Origin: Ensifer sp. PDNC004
GTDB taxonomy: Bacteria; Pseudomonadota; Alphaproteobacteria; Rhizobiales; Rhizobiaceae
NCBI RefSeq assembly: GCF_016919405.1
Contig: NZ_CP070353.1
Span: forward strand, 3,436,501 to 3,500,500
Reading direction: 5' to 3'
Length of the DNA: 64,000 bases
Positions 56,935 through 64,000 of this stretch are shown piece after piece (position 1 is the first letter of the stretch; the number at the start of each line of letters is the position of its first letter). The translations under genes and the position numbers were made by a program. Below the pieces are notes generated by a model that made no database searches, was not told the origin of the DNA, and saw nothing but the letters and a program-made list of their open reading frames with translations.

Positions 56935-57927
56935 TCAGGTCTGGGCCGGCACCGGCACCGCGGAGGTTGCCGCTTTCCTCGCTGCGTAGCGCTGCGCGAT
57001 CACCGCGCAGGCCATCAGTTGGATCTGGTGGAAGAGCATGACCGGCAGCACGATCGCGCCGATGTTCTGGCCGGCGAAGATGGCGCTTGCCATCGGCACG
57101 CCGCTCGCCAGACTCTTCTTCGAGCCGCAGAAGGTGATGGCAATCTCGTCGGCCTTGTCGAAACCGAGCAGGCGGCTGCCGTACATGGTGACGGCGAGCA
57201 CAAGCGCCAGCATGACGATTTCGATGACGACGAGCACACCGAGATCGGTCAGCGAGAACGTTTGCCACAGGCCCGACGTCACCGCCTGGCTGAAGGCGAG
57301 GTAGACGACCATCAGGATCGAGCCGCGATCGACCGGCGCCAACAGTCCCTTGCGGGCGCGGATCCAGTTGCCGATCAAGGGCTGCAGCATCTGGCCGATG
57401 ACGAAGGGAGCGAGCAGCTGCAGCAGGATCTGCTTGACCGCGTCGAGCGTGACGGTGCCATGGCCGCCGGCGGAAAACAGCAACCCGACGAGCAGCGGCG
57501 TCAGGAACATGCCGAAAATGTTGGAGGCCGACGCCGAGCAGATCGCTGCCGGTACGTTGCCGCCGGCCATGGAGGTGAAGGCGATCGACGACTGCACCGT
57601 CGAGGGCAGCACGCAGAGGAAAAGAATGCCGGTGTAAAGCGACTGCGGCAGGATCGATTCCGGCACAAAACCGATCGCAAGGCCGATCAGCGGGAAGAGC
57701 ACGAAGGTCGAGGCAAGGATCGTGAGGTGCAGCCGCCAATGCAGGATGCCGGCGATCACCACGTCGCGCGACAGGCGCGCGCCGTGCAGGAAGAAGACCA
57801 TGCCGACGGCCACCTTCGTCGCCAGTCCGAACCACTCGGTTGCCTCGCCATGGATCGGCAGGACGGATGCAAGCAGCACCGTCGCCAGAAGCAGGATCGT
57901 GAAGGTATCGGGAAGGTAGCGGCGCAT
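56935..57927 (-). CDS. Bile acid:sodium symporter family (SBF-like) transporter
   Basis: A 330-residue inner-membrane protein with about nine or ten helices, of the SBF-like (YfeH-type) branch. GMVFFLHGARLSRDVVIAGI, LCVLPSTVQSSIAFTSMAGG and ITFCGSKKSLASGVPMASAI are family signatures, the last two lining the sodium/substrate crossover region. Substrates of the bacterial branch are mostly unknown organic anions. It is divergent from a LysR gene 95 bases away, its probable regulator. Confidence 0.9.
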   Translation of the reverse strand: MRRYLPDTFTILLLATVLLASVLPIHGEATEWFGLATKVAVGMVFFLHGARLSRDVVIAGILHWRLHLTILASTFVLFPLIGLAIGFVPESILPQSLYTGILFLCVLPSTVQSSIAFTSMAGGNVPAAICSASASNIFGMFLTPLLVGLLFSAGGHGTVTLDAVKQILLQLLAPFVIGQMLQPLIGNWIRARKGLLAPVDRGSILMVVYLAFSQAVTSGLWQTFSLTDLGVLVVIEIVMLALVLAVTMYGSRLLGFDKADEIAITFCGSKKSLASGVPMASAIFAGQNIGAIVLPVMLFHQIQLMACAVIAQRYAARKAATSAVPVPAQT

Positions 57928-57993
57928 CTCAGCTCACTTGCTCGTTAACGAACGTCTTGCGGGGATCGCTCATTGTGAAGCAGGATGCAAGGA

Positions 57994-58004
57994 ATAACAG
58001 TTAT
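57994..58004. promoter_or_regulatory. Possible LysR box ATAAC-A-GTTAT
   Basis: An 11-base palindrome between the divergent transporter and LysR genes, 19 bases before the LysR ATG. It fits the loose T-N11-A dyad of LysR sites. Confidence 0.4.
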
Positions 58005-58022
58005 CACGAAATGAGATGAGCC

Positions 58023-58880
58023 ATGTTGGATCTCGTGCAGTTGCGCAGTTTCGTCGCTCTCGAACAGATGGGCAGCTTCACGCTTGCAGCGGAAAAACTG
58101 TCGCTCGGGCAATCGACGGTCAGCCAGCATATCCAGCGGCTCGAGGCTTCGCTCGGGCGCACGCTTGTCGCTCGGGACACGCACCGCGTTTCGCTGACGG
58201 CGGACGGGCAGGCGCTGCTTGCGCACGCACGCTCGATGTTGGCGATCGACGGCGAGGTGCGGGCGCTGTTTGCCGAAAGCAGCCTGCGCGGACGCTTGCG
58301 GCTTGGCGTCTCCGAGGATTTCGTCATGAGCCGGCTGCCGGCGGTGCTCGAAGATTTCGTGCGCGCCCACCCGTCGGTCGACCTCGAACTGACGGTCGCC
58401 TTGAGCGGCGTGCTCTACCAGATGCAGGACAATGGCGAGATAGACCTCGTGCTTGCCAAGCGCAGGCTCGGCGACCTCAGGGGCGAGCTCGTCTATCGCG
58501 AACCGCTGGTGTGGCTGGCGCGCGATCCCGAAAGGATCAAGCGCGACAAGGTGCTGCCGCTGATCGCCTTTCCACCGCCGAGCATCACCCGCAGCGTCGC
58601 GCTCGAAGTGCTCGACCGTCACCGTCTGCCGTGGCGGATCGTATGCACCTGCGGCAGCCTTAGCGGCCTGACGGCGGCGGCCCGTGCCGGCATGGGCGTG
58701 CTCGTGCAGCCGCGCAGCATGGTGCCGTCAGGGCTGAAGGAAATCCCCGCCGGCCTCCTGCCGCCGCTCGAAGACGTGGAATTCGTGCTGGTGCCGAGCA
58801 AGGGCGTCGACCGAAAGCTGAGTGCAGCACTCTCGGTCGAAATCCTCGCCAATCTGAGGACCCTGCAAGCGCAGGGTTGA
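58023..58880 (+). CDS. LysR family transcriptional regulator
   Basis: A 285-residue LysR-type regulator. The N-terminal helix-turn-helix is LDLVQLRSFVALEQMGSFTL with AAEKLSLGQSTVSQHIQRLE; the effector domain begins GRLRLGVSEDFVMSRLPAVL. It resembles the group that controls transport and amino-acid genes. It is divergent from the SBF transporter and most likely controls it. It converges on ltaE with 9 bases between the stops. Confidence 0.92.
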   Translation: MLDLVQLRSFVALEQMGSFTLAAEKLSLGQSTVSQHIQRLEASLGRTLVARDTHRVSLTADGQALLAHARSMLAIDGEVRALFAESSLRGRLRLGVSEDFVMSRLPAVLEDFVRAHPSVDLELTVALSGVLYQMQDNGEIDLVLAKRRLGDLRGELVYREPLVWLARDPERIKRDKVLPLIAFPPPSITRSVALEVLDRHRLPWRIVCTCGSLSGLTAAARAGMGVLVQPRSMVPSGLKEIPAGLLPPLEDVEFVLVPSKGVDRKLSAALSVEILANLRTLQAQG

Positions 58881-58889
58881 GGGAAGGGT

Positions 58890-59936
58890 TCAGCAGCCGG
58901 CGACGAAGCGGTCGACGTCCTCGGCCTTGGTCGCAAAGCTGGTGACGAGGCGATAGAGGCCCTCGTTCTTGGCAAGCTTGCCCTCGAGGTCATGCGGCAC
59001 TGGCCAGTCGTAGAAGACGGCGCCATCCTGCCTGAGCTTCGCCGCCACATCCTTGCTGATGATGGCGAAGACCTCGTTGGCATCGGCCGCCCAGGCAAGC
59101 CGGCTCGTCTTTGAGGCGGCGATGCCCTCGGCCAGACGTGTGGCCATGGCGTTGGCGTGACGGGCGAGGTTCAGCCAGAGATCGCCTGCGAAATAGGCGT
59201 CGAACTGCGCCGAGACGAAACGCGACTTGGAGAAAAGCTGGGCGGAGCGCTTGCGCAGGAAGTGCATCTCATGCGCCTTGGAGAGGTCGAACAGCACCAG
59301 CGCCTCGGCGCACCAGCAGCCGTTCTTGGTGCCGCCGAAGGAGACGATGTCGACGCCGCGCTTCCAGGTCATTTCGGCGGGCGTTACGTCGAGGCTGACC
59401 AGCGCGTTGGCGAGGCGCGCACCATCCATGTGCAGCGGCAGCTTGTGTCCCTTGGCGACGGCCGAGATCGCCTCGATCTCAGCGAGCGAATAGACCGTGC
59501 CGCTTTCCGTCGCCTGCGTCAGCGATACCGCACTGGGCTGGCCGCCGTGGACGTTGTCGAGCGGGAAGCGGCGGATCTCGGCTTCAAGGCGGGAGGCCTC
59601 CATCTTACCCCGCGGTCCGTCGACGGGTTTCAGGCGGGCGCCATGCGAAAAGAACTCGGGCGCGCCGCATTCGTCGGCGATGACATGGGCCTCGCGATGG
59701 CAGAAGGCGACACCGCCGGCGCGGTTGGCCGTCGCCAGGGCCAGCGAATTGGCGGCCGTACCGGTGCCGACGAAGAAGACGGCGACCTCCCTTTCGAAAA
59801 TCTCCGCGAACTTCTTTTCCACCTTCCGGTCGAGCTCGCTGGTGCCATAGGCCGATGCGTAGCCGCCGGCATGCGCCATCAGGCTTTCGGCGATCGCGGG
59901 ATGGGCGCCAGCCCAGTTATCAGACGAAAAAATCAT
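58890..59936 (-). CDS. ltaE: Low-specificity L-threonine aldolase
   Basis: A 348-residue PLP enzyme that cleaves threonine or allo-threonine to glycine and acetaldehyde. FSSDNWAGAHPAIAESLMAH, FVGTGTAANSLALATANRAG, LHMDGARLANALVSL and VDIVSFGGTKNGCWCAEALV are the family blocks, with Lys204 in GGTKNG as the PLP lysine. ATG 59936 is preceded by GAGAAG; an in-frame GTG sits one codon earlier. It may feed the glycine pool together with the sox-encoded enzyme. Confidence 0.92.
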   Translation of the reverse strand: MIFSSDNWAGAHPAIAESLMAHAGGYASAYGTSELDRKVEKKFAEIFEREVAVFFVGTGTAANSLALATANRAGGVAFCHREAHVIADECGAPEFFSHGARLKPVDGPRGKMEASRLEAEIRRFPLDNVHGGQPSAVSLTQATESGTVYSLAEIEAISAVAKGHKLPLHMDGARLANALVSLDVTPAEMTWKRGVDIVSFGGTKNGCWCAEALVLFDLSKAHEMHFLRKRSAQLFSKSRFVSAQFDAYFAGDLWLNLARHANAMATRLAEGIAASKTSRLAWAADANEVFAIISKDVAAKLRQDGAVFYDWPVPHDLEGKLAKNEGLYRLVTSFATKAEDVDRFVAGC

Positions 59937-60490
59937 CACTTCTCACCCTGTTTCACCGTCATTTCGACGGCTTTTGCCGACCTTAGCCGAGTTTATAGCC
60001 GGATCAATCACGGTGAGAGGCCGAAAGGCCAACAGGAGACCAGTTTGAAACCAAAATGAAGAAAACGACGATATGCCGTAATTAAATTATAAAAGCCGGA
60101 AATTTCCGGCAATGTTCGGCAAAATCTTCTCCATTATTTGCTGATATGCCTCTTGCGGAGGGGGGTGGTTTCTGGCATAGAGCACATGAAATAGGACAGG
60201 TTTGCTGTCCTATTTCGGTCTAGGGACCGGAACAATCGCCGTGAGTGCCTAAAAAAGTGGCAGACGGCGTGCGAAGCGGGAGGATTAACCGGATTTCATC
60301 CGGTTGTTATCGCCCGCCGTCAGGATGGTCGCAGACATCAGTGCCTGATGATGCCGTGCTTATTTGCGACCTGATCAGGATCATGAGACGATGAGTGCCC
60401 CGGCTTTTCGGCGTGCCTTTGCGCGCAACGAAGAGTCATGCGCGGGCGGTGCCATGCCCGGCGGTGCCGGGTTCAACAGGAGGGAAAACG
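59937..60490. other. Structured divergent region upstream of gltB
   Basis: These 554 bases carry no convincing gene. They hold GCCGGAAATTTCCGGC (about 60095-60110), a perfect 12-bp hairpin GAAATAGGACAG-GTTTG-CTGTCCTATTTC (60188-60216), AACCGGAT-TTC-ATCCGGTT inside a longer imperfect stem (60263-60322), and CATCAG-TGC-CTGATG (about 60336-60350). The left third is AT-rich, consistent with promoters. The structures lie in the probable gltB leader. Confidence 0.5.
60188..60216. repeat. Perfect inverted repeat upstream of gltB
   Basis: Twelve-base arms GAAATAGGACAG and CTGTCCTATTTC around GTTTG. No T run follows on either strand. It lies 275 bases before the gltB start and could be an operator or an RNA hairpin. 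Confidence 0.6.
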
Positions 60491-63400
60491 ATGACGGATC
60501 ATTCGCCATCACAGCAATCTGGGCTCAACCTCGCACACAGCGTTGCGACGGCTGAAAAAACGCCCGCATTCCCGACTGGCCTGCCGCGAAAACAGGGGCT
60601 CTACGATCCGCGCAACGAACATGACGCCTGCGGCGTCGGCTTCGTCGCCCATATGAAGGGCCAGAAGTCGCACCAGATCGTGCGCGACGGCCTCTTCATG
60701 CTCGAAAACCTGACGCACCGCGGTGCCGTCGGCGCCGACCCGCTGATGGGCGACGGTGCGGGCATCCTCGTGCAGATTCCCGACCGCTTCTTCCGCGAGG
60801 AAATGGCCAAGCAAGGCATCACCCTGCCGAAGGCCGGCGAATATGCCGTCGGCCACATCTTCATGCCGCAGGACGATGCGCTCGTCGAACACTTCAAGCA
60901 GGTGATCAAGGACGTCGTCACGGAAGAGGGCCAGGTGCTCATCGGTTACCGCGATGTGCCGGTCGACAATTCGTCGCTGTCGAAGGCGCCCGAGATCGCC
61001 GCGACCGAGCCGCGCCATGTCCAGATCTTCATCGGCGCCGGCCGTGACGCCGCCACGAACCCGGAGTTCGAGCGCCGTCTCTTTACGCTGCGCAAGGTGA
61101 TCTCCAACCGCATCTATGACGAATACAAGGGCGAGGAGAGCAACTTCTACCCGGTGTCGCTGTCGTCCTCGACGATCGTCTACAAGGGCATGTTCCTCGC
61201 CTATCAGGTCGGCGCCTATTATAAGGACCTGGCCGATCCGCGGTTCGAAAGTGCGGTGGCGCTCGTCCATCAGCGCTTCTCGACCAACACTTTCCCGTCA
61301 TGGAAGCTGGCGCACCCGTACCGCATGGTCGCGCACAACGGTGAAATCAACACGCTGCGCGGCAACGTCAACTGGATGGCGGCGCGCCAGGCTTCGGTCT
61401 CCTCGCCGCTCTTCGGCGACGACATCTCCAAGCTCTGGCCGATCTCCTACGAGGGCCAGTCGGACACCGCCTGCTTCGACAATGCACTCGAGTTCCTGGT
61501 CCAGGGCGGCTACTCGCTGTCGCATGCCGTCATGATGCTGATCCCCGAGGCATGGGCCGGCAACCAGTTGATGTCGCCTGAGCGAAAGGCGTTCTACGAG
61601 TACCACGCAGCGCTGATGGAGCCGTGGGACGGACCGGCCGCGGTCGCCTTTACCGACGGTCGCCAGATCGGCGCGACGCTCGACCGCAACGGTCTGCGTC
61701 CGGCCCGCTACATCGTCACCTCTGACGATCGCGTTATCCTCGCATCGGAAGCCGGCGTGCTGCCGGTCGACGAGGGCAAGATCGTCAAGAAGTGGCGCTT
61801 GCAGCCGGGCAAGATGCTGCTGATCGACATGGAGCAGGGCCGCATCATCTCCGACGAGGAGGTGAAGTCGTCGCTCGCCCAGAAGCACCCCTACAGCAAG
61901 TGGCTTGAAGACACCCAGCTGATCCTTGAGGAACTGAAGCCGGTGGAGCCGCGTGCGCTGCGCCGCGACGTCTCCTTGATCGACCGCCAGCAGGCCTTCG
62001 GCTACACGCTCGAAGACACCAAGATCCTGATGTCGCCGATGGCGACGACCGGCCAGGAAGCGATCGGCTCAATGGGCACCGACACGCCGATCTCGGCGAT
62101 GTCGGACAAGCGCAAGCTGCTCTACACCTATTTCAAGCAGAACTTCGCGCAGGTCACCAACCCGCCGATCGACCCGATCCGTGAAGAGCTGGTGATGAGC
62201 CTCGTCTCCTTCATCGGTCCGCGTCCGAACATCCTCGACCACGAAGGCATGGCGCATGCCAAGCGGCTTGAGGTGCGCCAGCCGATCCTGACCAACGGCG
62301 ATCTCGAAAAGATCCGCTCGATCGGCCACACCGAAGATCGTTTCGACACCAAGACGCTCGACTTCACCTATGACATTTCGCGCGGTGCCGAAGGCATGCC
62401 CGAAATGCTCGACCGGCTCTGCGAGCGCGCGGAAGCGGCGGTTAAGGGCGGCTACAACATCATCGTGCTGTCCGACCGTCAGGTCGGTCCGGATCGCGTT
62501 GCGATCCCGGCGCTGCTTGCGACCGCTGCGGTACACCACCATCTGATCCGCAAGGGTCTGCGCACCTCGGTCGGCATCGTGCTGGAATCCGGCGAACCGC
62601 GCGAAGTGCACCACTTCTGCCTGCTCGCCGGCTACGGCGCCGAGGCGATCAACCCCTATCTCGCCTTCGACACGCTGACCGACATGCACAAGCGTGGCGA
62701 CTTCCCCAAGGAAGTCGACGGCAGCGAGGTCGTCTACCGCTACATCAAGGCTGTCGGTAAGGGCATTCTCAAGGTCATGTCCAAGATGGGCATCTCGACC
62801 TACCAGTCCTATTGCGGTGCGCAGATCTTCGACGCCATCGGCCTGTCGTCGAAGCTGGTCAACCAGTTCTTCTTCGGCACGGCGACGACGATCGAGGGCA
62901 TCGGCCTCGAAGAGATCGCTGCTGAAACCGTTGCTCGCCACAAGGCGGCCTTCGGTGCCGACCCGGTTCTCGCCAACACGCTCGACATCGGCGGCGAATA
63001 TGCCTTCCGCATGCGCGGCGAAAGCCATGCCTGGACGCCGGACGCGATCGCCTCGCTGCAGCACGCCGTGCGCGGCAATGCCCAGGACCGCTACCGCGAG
63101 TTCGCCGAGATGGTGAACACTTCGGCGCTGCGCATGAACACGATCCGTGGCCTGTTCACGATCAAGAGTGCAGAGGCTCTCGGCCGCAAGCCGATCTCGG
63201 TCGACGAGGTCGAGCCGGCTGCCGACATCGTCAAGCGCTTCTCTACCGGCGCCATGTCCTTCGGCTCGATCAGCCGCGAGGCGCATACGACGCTGGCGAT
63301 TGCCATGAACCGGATCGGCGGCAAGTCGAACACCGGCGAGGGTGGTGAGGAAAGCGACCGCTACCTGCCGCTGCCCGACGGTTCCGTGAACCCCGAGCGT

Positions 63401-64000
63401 TCGGCCATCAAGCAGATCGCGTCGGGCCGCTTCGGCGTGACCACCGAATACCTGGTCAATGCCGACATGCTGCAGATCAAGGTGGCGCAGGGTGCCAAGC
63501 CCGGCGAAGGCGGCCAGCTGCCCGGCCACAAGGTCGATGCGACGGTTGCCAAGACCCGCCATTCGACCCCGGGCGTCGGCCTGATTTCGCCGCCGCCGCA
63601 CCATGACATCTATTCGATCGAAGACCTGGCGCAGCTGATCTACGATCTGAAGAACGTCAATCCGCAAGCGGATGTCTCGGTCAAGCTCGTCTCGGAAGTC
63701 GGCGTCGGCACGGTTGCCGCAGGCGTTGCCAAGGCGCGCGCCGACCACATCACCGTTGCCGGTTTCGACGGCGGCACCGGCGCATCGCCGCTGACCTCGC
63801 TGAAGCACGCCGGCAGTCCCTGGGAAATCGGCCTAGCCGAAACCCAGCAGACGCTGGTGCTGAACGGCCTGCGCTCGCGTGTTGCCCTTCAGGTCGACGG
63901 TGGTCTGAAGACCGGTCGCGACGTCATCATCGGCGCCCTGCTCGGCGCCGACGAGTTCGGCTTTGCGACAGCCCCGCTGATCGCCGCCGGCTGCATCATG
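60491..64000 (+). CDS. gltB: Glutamate synthase large subunit (NADPH-GOGAT alpha), 3-prime end off the window
   Basis: The first 1170 codons of an approximately 1570-residue enzyme that makes two glutamates from glutamine and 2-oxoglutarate. A 46-residue propeptide precedes Cys47 in [13 protein letters not shown], the N-terminal nucleophile of the class II amidotransferase domain (to about 430), with [16 protein letters not shown] and [20 protein letters not shown]. The FMN-binding synthase domain follows ([53 protein letters not shown]). The last visible block is [12 protein letters not shown], the start of the 3Fe-4S motif. AGGAGGG is 6 bases before ATG 60491. gltD is expected nearby outside the window. 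Confidence 0.97.
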   Translation, partial: MTDHSPSQQSGLNLAHSVATAEKTPAFPTGLPRKQGLYDPRNEHDACGVGFVAHMKGQKSHQIVRDGLFMLENLTHRGAVGADPLMGDGAGILVQIPDRFFREEMAKQGITLPKAGEYAVGHIFMPQDDALVEHFKQVIKDVVTEEGQVLIGYRDVPVDNSSLSKAPEIAATEPRHVQIFIGAGRDAATNPEFERRLFTLRKVISNRIYDEYKGEESNFYPVSLSSSTIVYKGMFLAYQVGAYYKDLADPRFESAVALVHQRFSTNTFPSWKLAHPYRMVAHNGEINTLRGNVNWMAARQASVSSPLFGDDISKLWPISYEGQSDTACFDNALEFLVQGGYSLSHAVMMLIPEAWAGNQLMSPERKAFYEYHAALMEPWDGPAAVAFTDGRQIGATLDRNGLRPARYIVTSDDRVILASEAGVLPVDEGKIVKKWRLQPGKMLLIDMEQGRIISDEEVKSSLAQKHPYSKWLEDTQLILEELKPVEPRALRRDVSLIDRQQAFGYTLEDTKILMSPMATTGQEAIGSMGTDTPISAMSDKRKLLYTYFKQNFAQVTNPPIDPIREELVMSLVSFIGPRPNILDHEGMAHAKRLEVRQPILTNGDLEKIRSIGHTEDRFDTKTLDFTYDISRGAEGMPEMLDRLCERAEAAVKGGYNIIVLSDRQVGPDRVAIPALLATAAVHHHLIRKGLRTSVGIVLESGEPREVHHFCLLAGYGAEAINPYLAFDTLTDMHKRGDFPKEVDGSEVVYRYIKAVGKGILKVMSKMGISTYQSYCGAQIFDAIGLSSKLVNQFFFGTATTIEGIGLEEIAAETVARHKAAFGADPVLANTLDIGGEYAFRMRGESHAWTPDAIASLQHAVRGNAQDRYREFAEMVNTSALRMNTIRGLFTIKSAEALGRKPISVDEVEPAADIVKRFSTGAMSFGSISREAHTTLAIAMNRIGGKSNTGEGGEESDRYLPLPDGSVNPERSAIKQIASGRFGVTTEYLVNADMLQIKVAQGAKPGEGGQLPGHKVDATVAKTRHSTPGVGLISPPPHHDIYSIEDLAQLIYDLKNVNPQADVSVKLVSEVGVGTVAAGVAKARADHITVAGFDGGTGASPLTSLKHAGSPWEIGLAETQQTLVLNGLRSRVALQVDGGLKTGRDVIIGALLGADEFGFATAPLIAAGCIM

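Noticed and set aside
60391..60555. Small coding frame [10 protein letters not shown]... overlapping the gltB start
   Set aside because: No ribosome site, out of frame with gltB and no resemblance to any family.
62069..63808. A 579-codon minus-strand frame opposite gltB
   Set aside because: The plus strand encodes canonical glutamate synthase motifs throughout this interval.

Overview
The window looks like a chromosomal segment of a Rhizobiales bacterium of the Sinorhizobium/Ensifer group. The evidence is high GC with strong third-position bias, a glgP-glgB-glgC-glgA-pgm block, cpdR beside an N-formylglutamate amidohydrolase gene and an inositol-monophosphatase-family gene, an alphaproteobacterial three-gene transhydrogenase (pntAA-pntAB-pntB), a ROSE-type leader on hsp20, an MmgR/alpha-r8 type small RNA and TTAA-N7-TTAAC (CtrA-type) boxes. 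I recall a similar ilvD...cpdR...ibpA...gltB order in S. meliloti, but I did not check it.

Layout. 1-713: a gamma-glutamyl-GABA hydrolase (PuuD family) cut by the window edge. 1140-4455: a membrane PAS-GGDEF-EAL protein, then a FeeM/LuxI-like N-acyltransferase preceded by two CtrA-type boxes. 4691-8270: a small aa3-oxidase subunit IV and the transhydrogenase operon. 8377-10353: a DUF992 protein, a TPR lipoprotein and rpsU, all on the minus strand. 10678-15811: the heterotetrameric sarcosine oxidase operon soxBDAG. 15875-17407: NudI, a streptothricin-acetyltransferase-like GNAT and a MaoC/NodN-like hydratase. 17481-28705: glycogen metabolism (glgX, pgm, glgA, glgC, glgB, glgP) on the minus strand. 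28928-36973: a TadG-like VWA protein and a three-gene transglutaminase / ATP-grasp / alpha-E cluster. 37235-41098: an aldo/keto reductase with a divergent LysR, then a diguanylate cyclase. 41550-46249: an accessory patch of small enzymes and two MarR regulators, one of which is flanked by two matching palindromes in front of two GFA-family genes. 46410-51348: ilvD, a DapA-like enzyme, small hypothetical genes and an esterase. 51909-56840: tRNA-Val(GAC), cpdR, an N-formylglutamate amidohydrolase, the mmgR small RNA, hisN, a lysophospholipase-like hydrolase and hsp20 (ibpA) with an RpoH promoter and ROSE thermometer. 56935-64000: a bile-acid-sodium-symporter-family protein with a divergent LysR, threonine aldolase, and the first 1170 codons of gltB.

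Most of the window is core metabolism: energy and redox (pnt, cox), carbon storage (glg), one-carbon and amine use (sox), amino acids (ilvD, gltB, ltaE, hisN). The less ordinary material is regulatory or uncharacterised. The main items are (i) the CtrA-boxed acyltransferase beside a c-di-GMP enzyme, (ii) the predicted peptide-ligase cluster at 30357-36973, (iii) the MarR/GFA operators, and (iv) an unassigned minus-strand three-hairpin RNA with an intrinsic terminator between a hydrolase gene and hsp20.

No CRISPR array, insertion sequence, prophage gene or replication origin was seen. Assignments rest on reading motifs by eye; no search was run.
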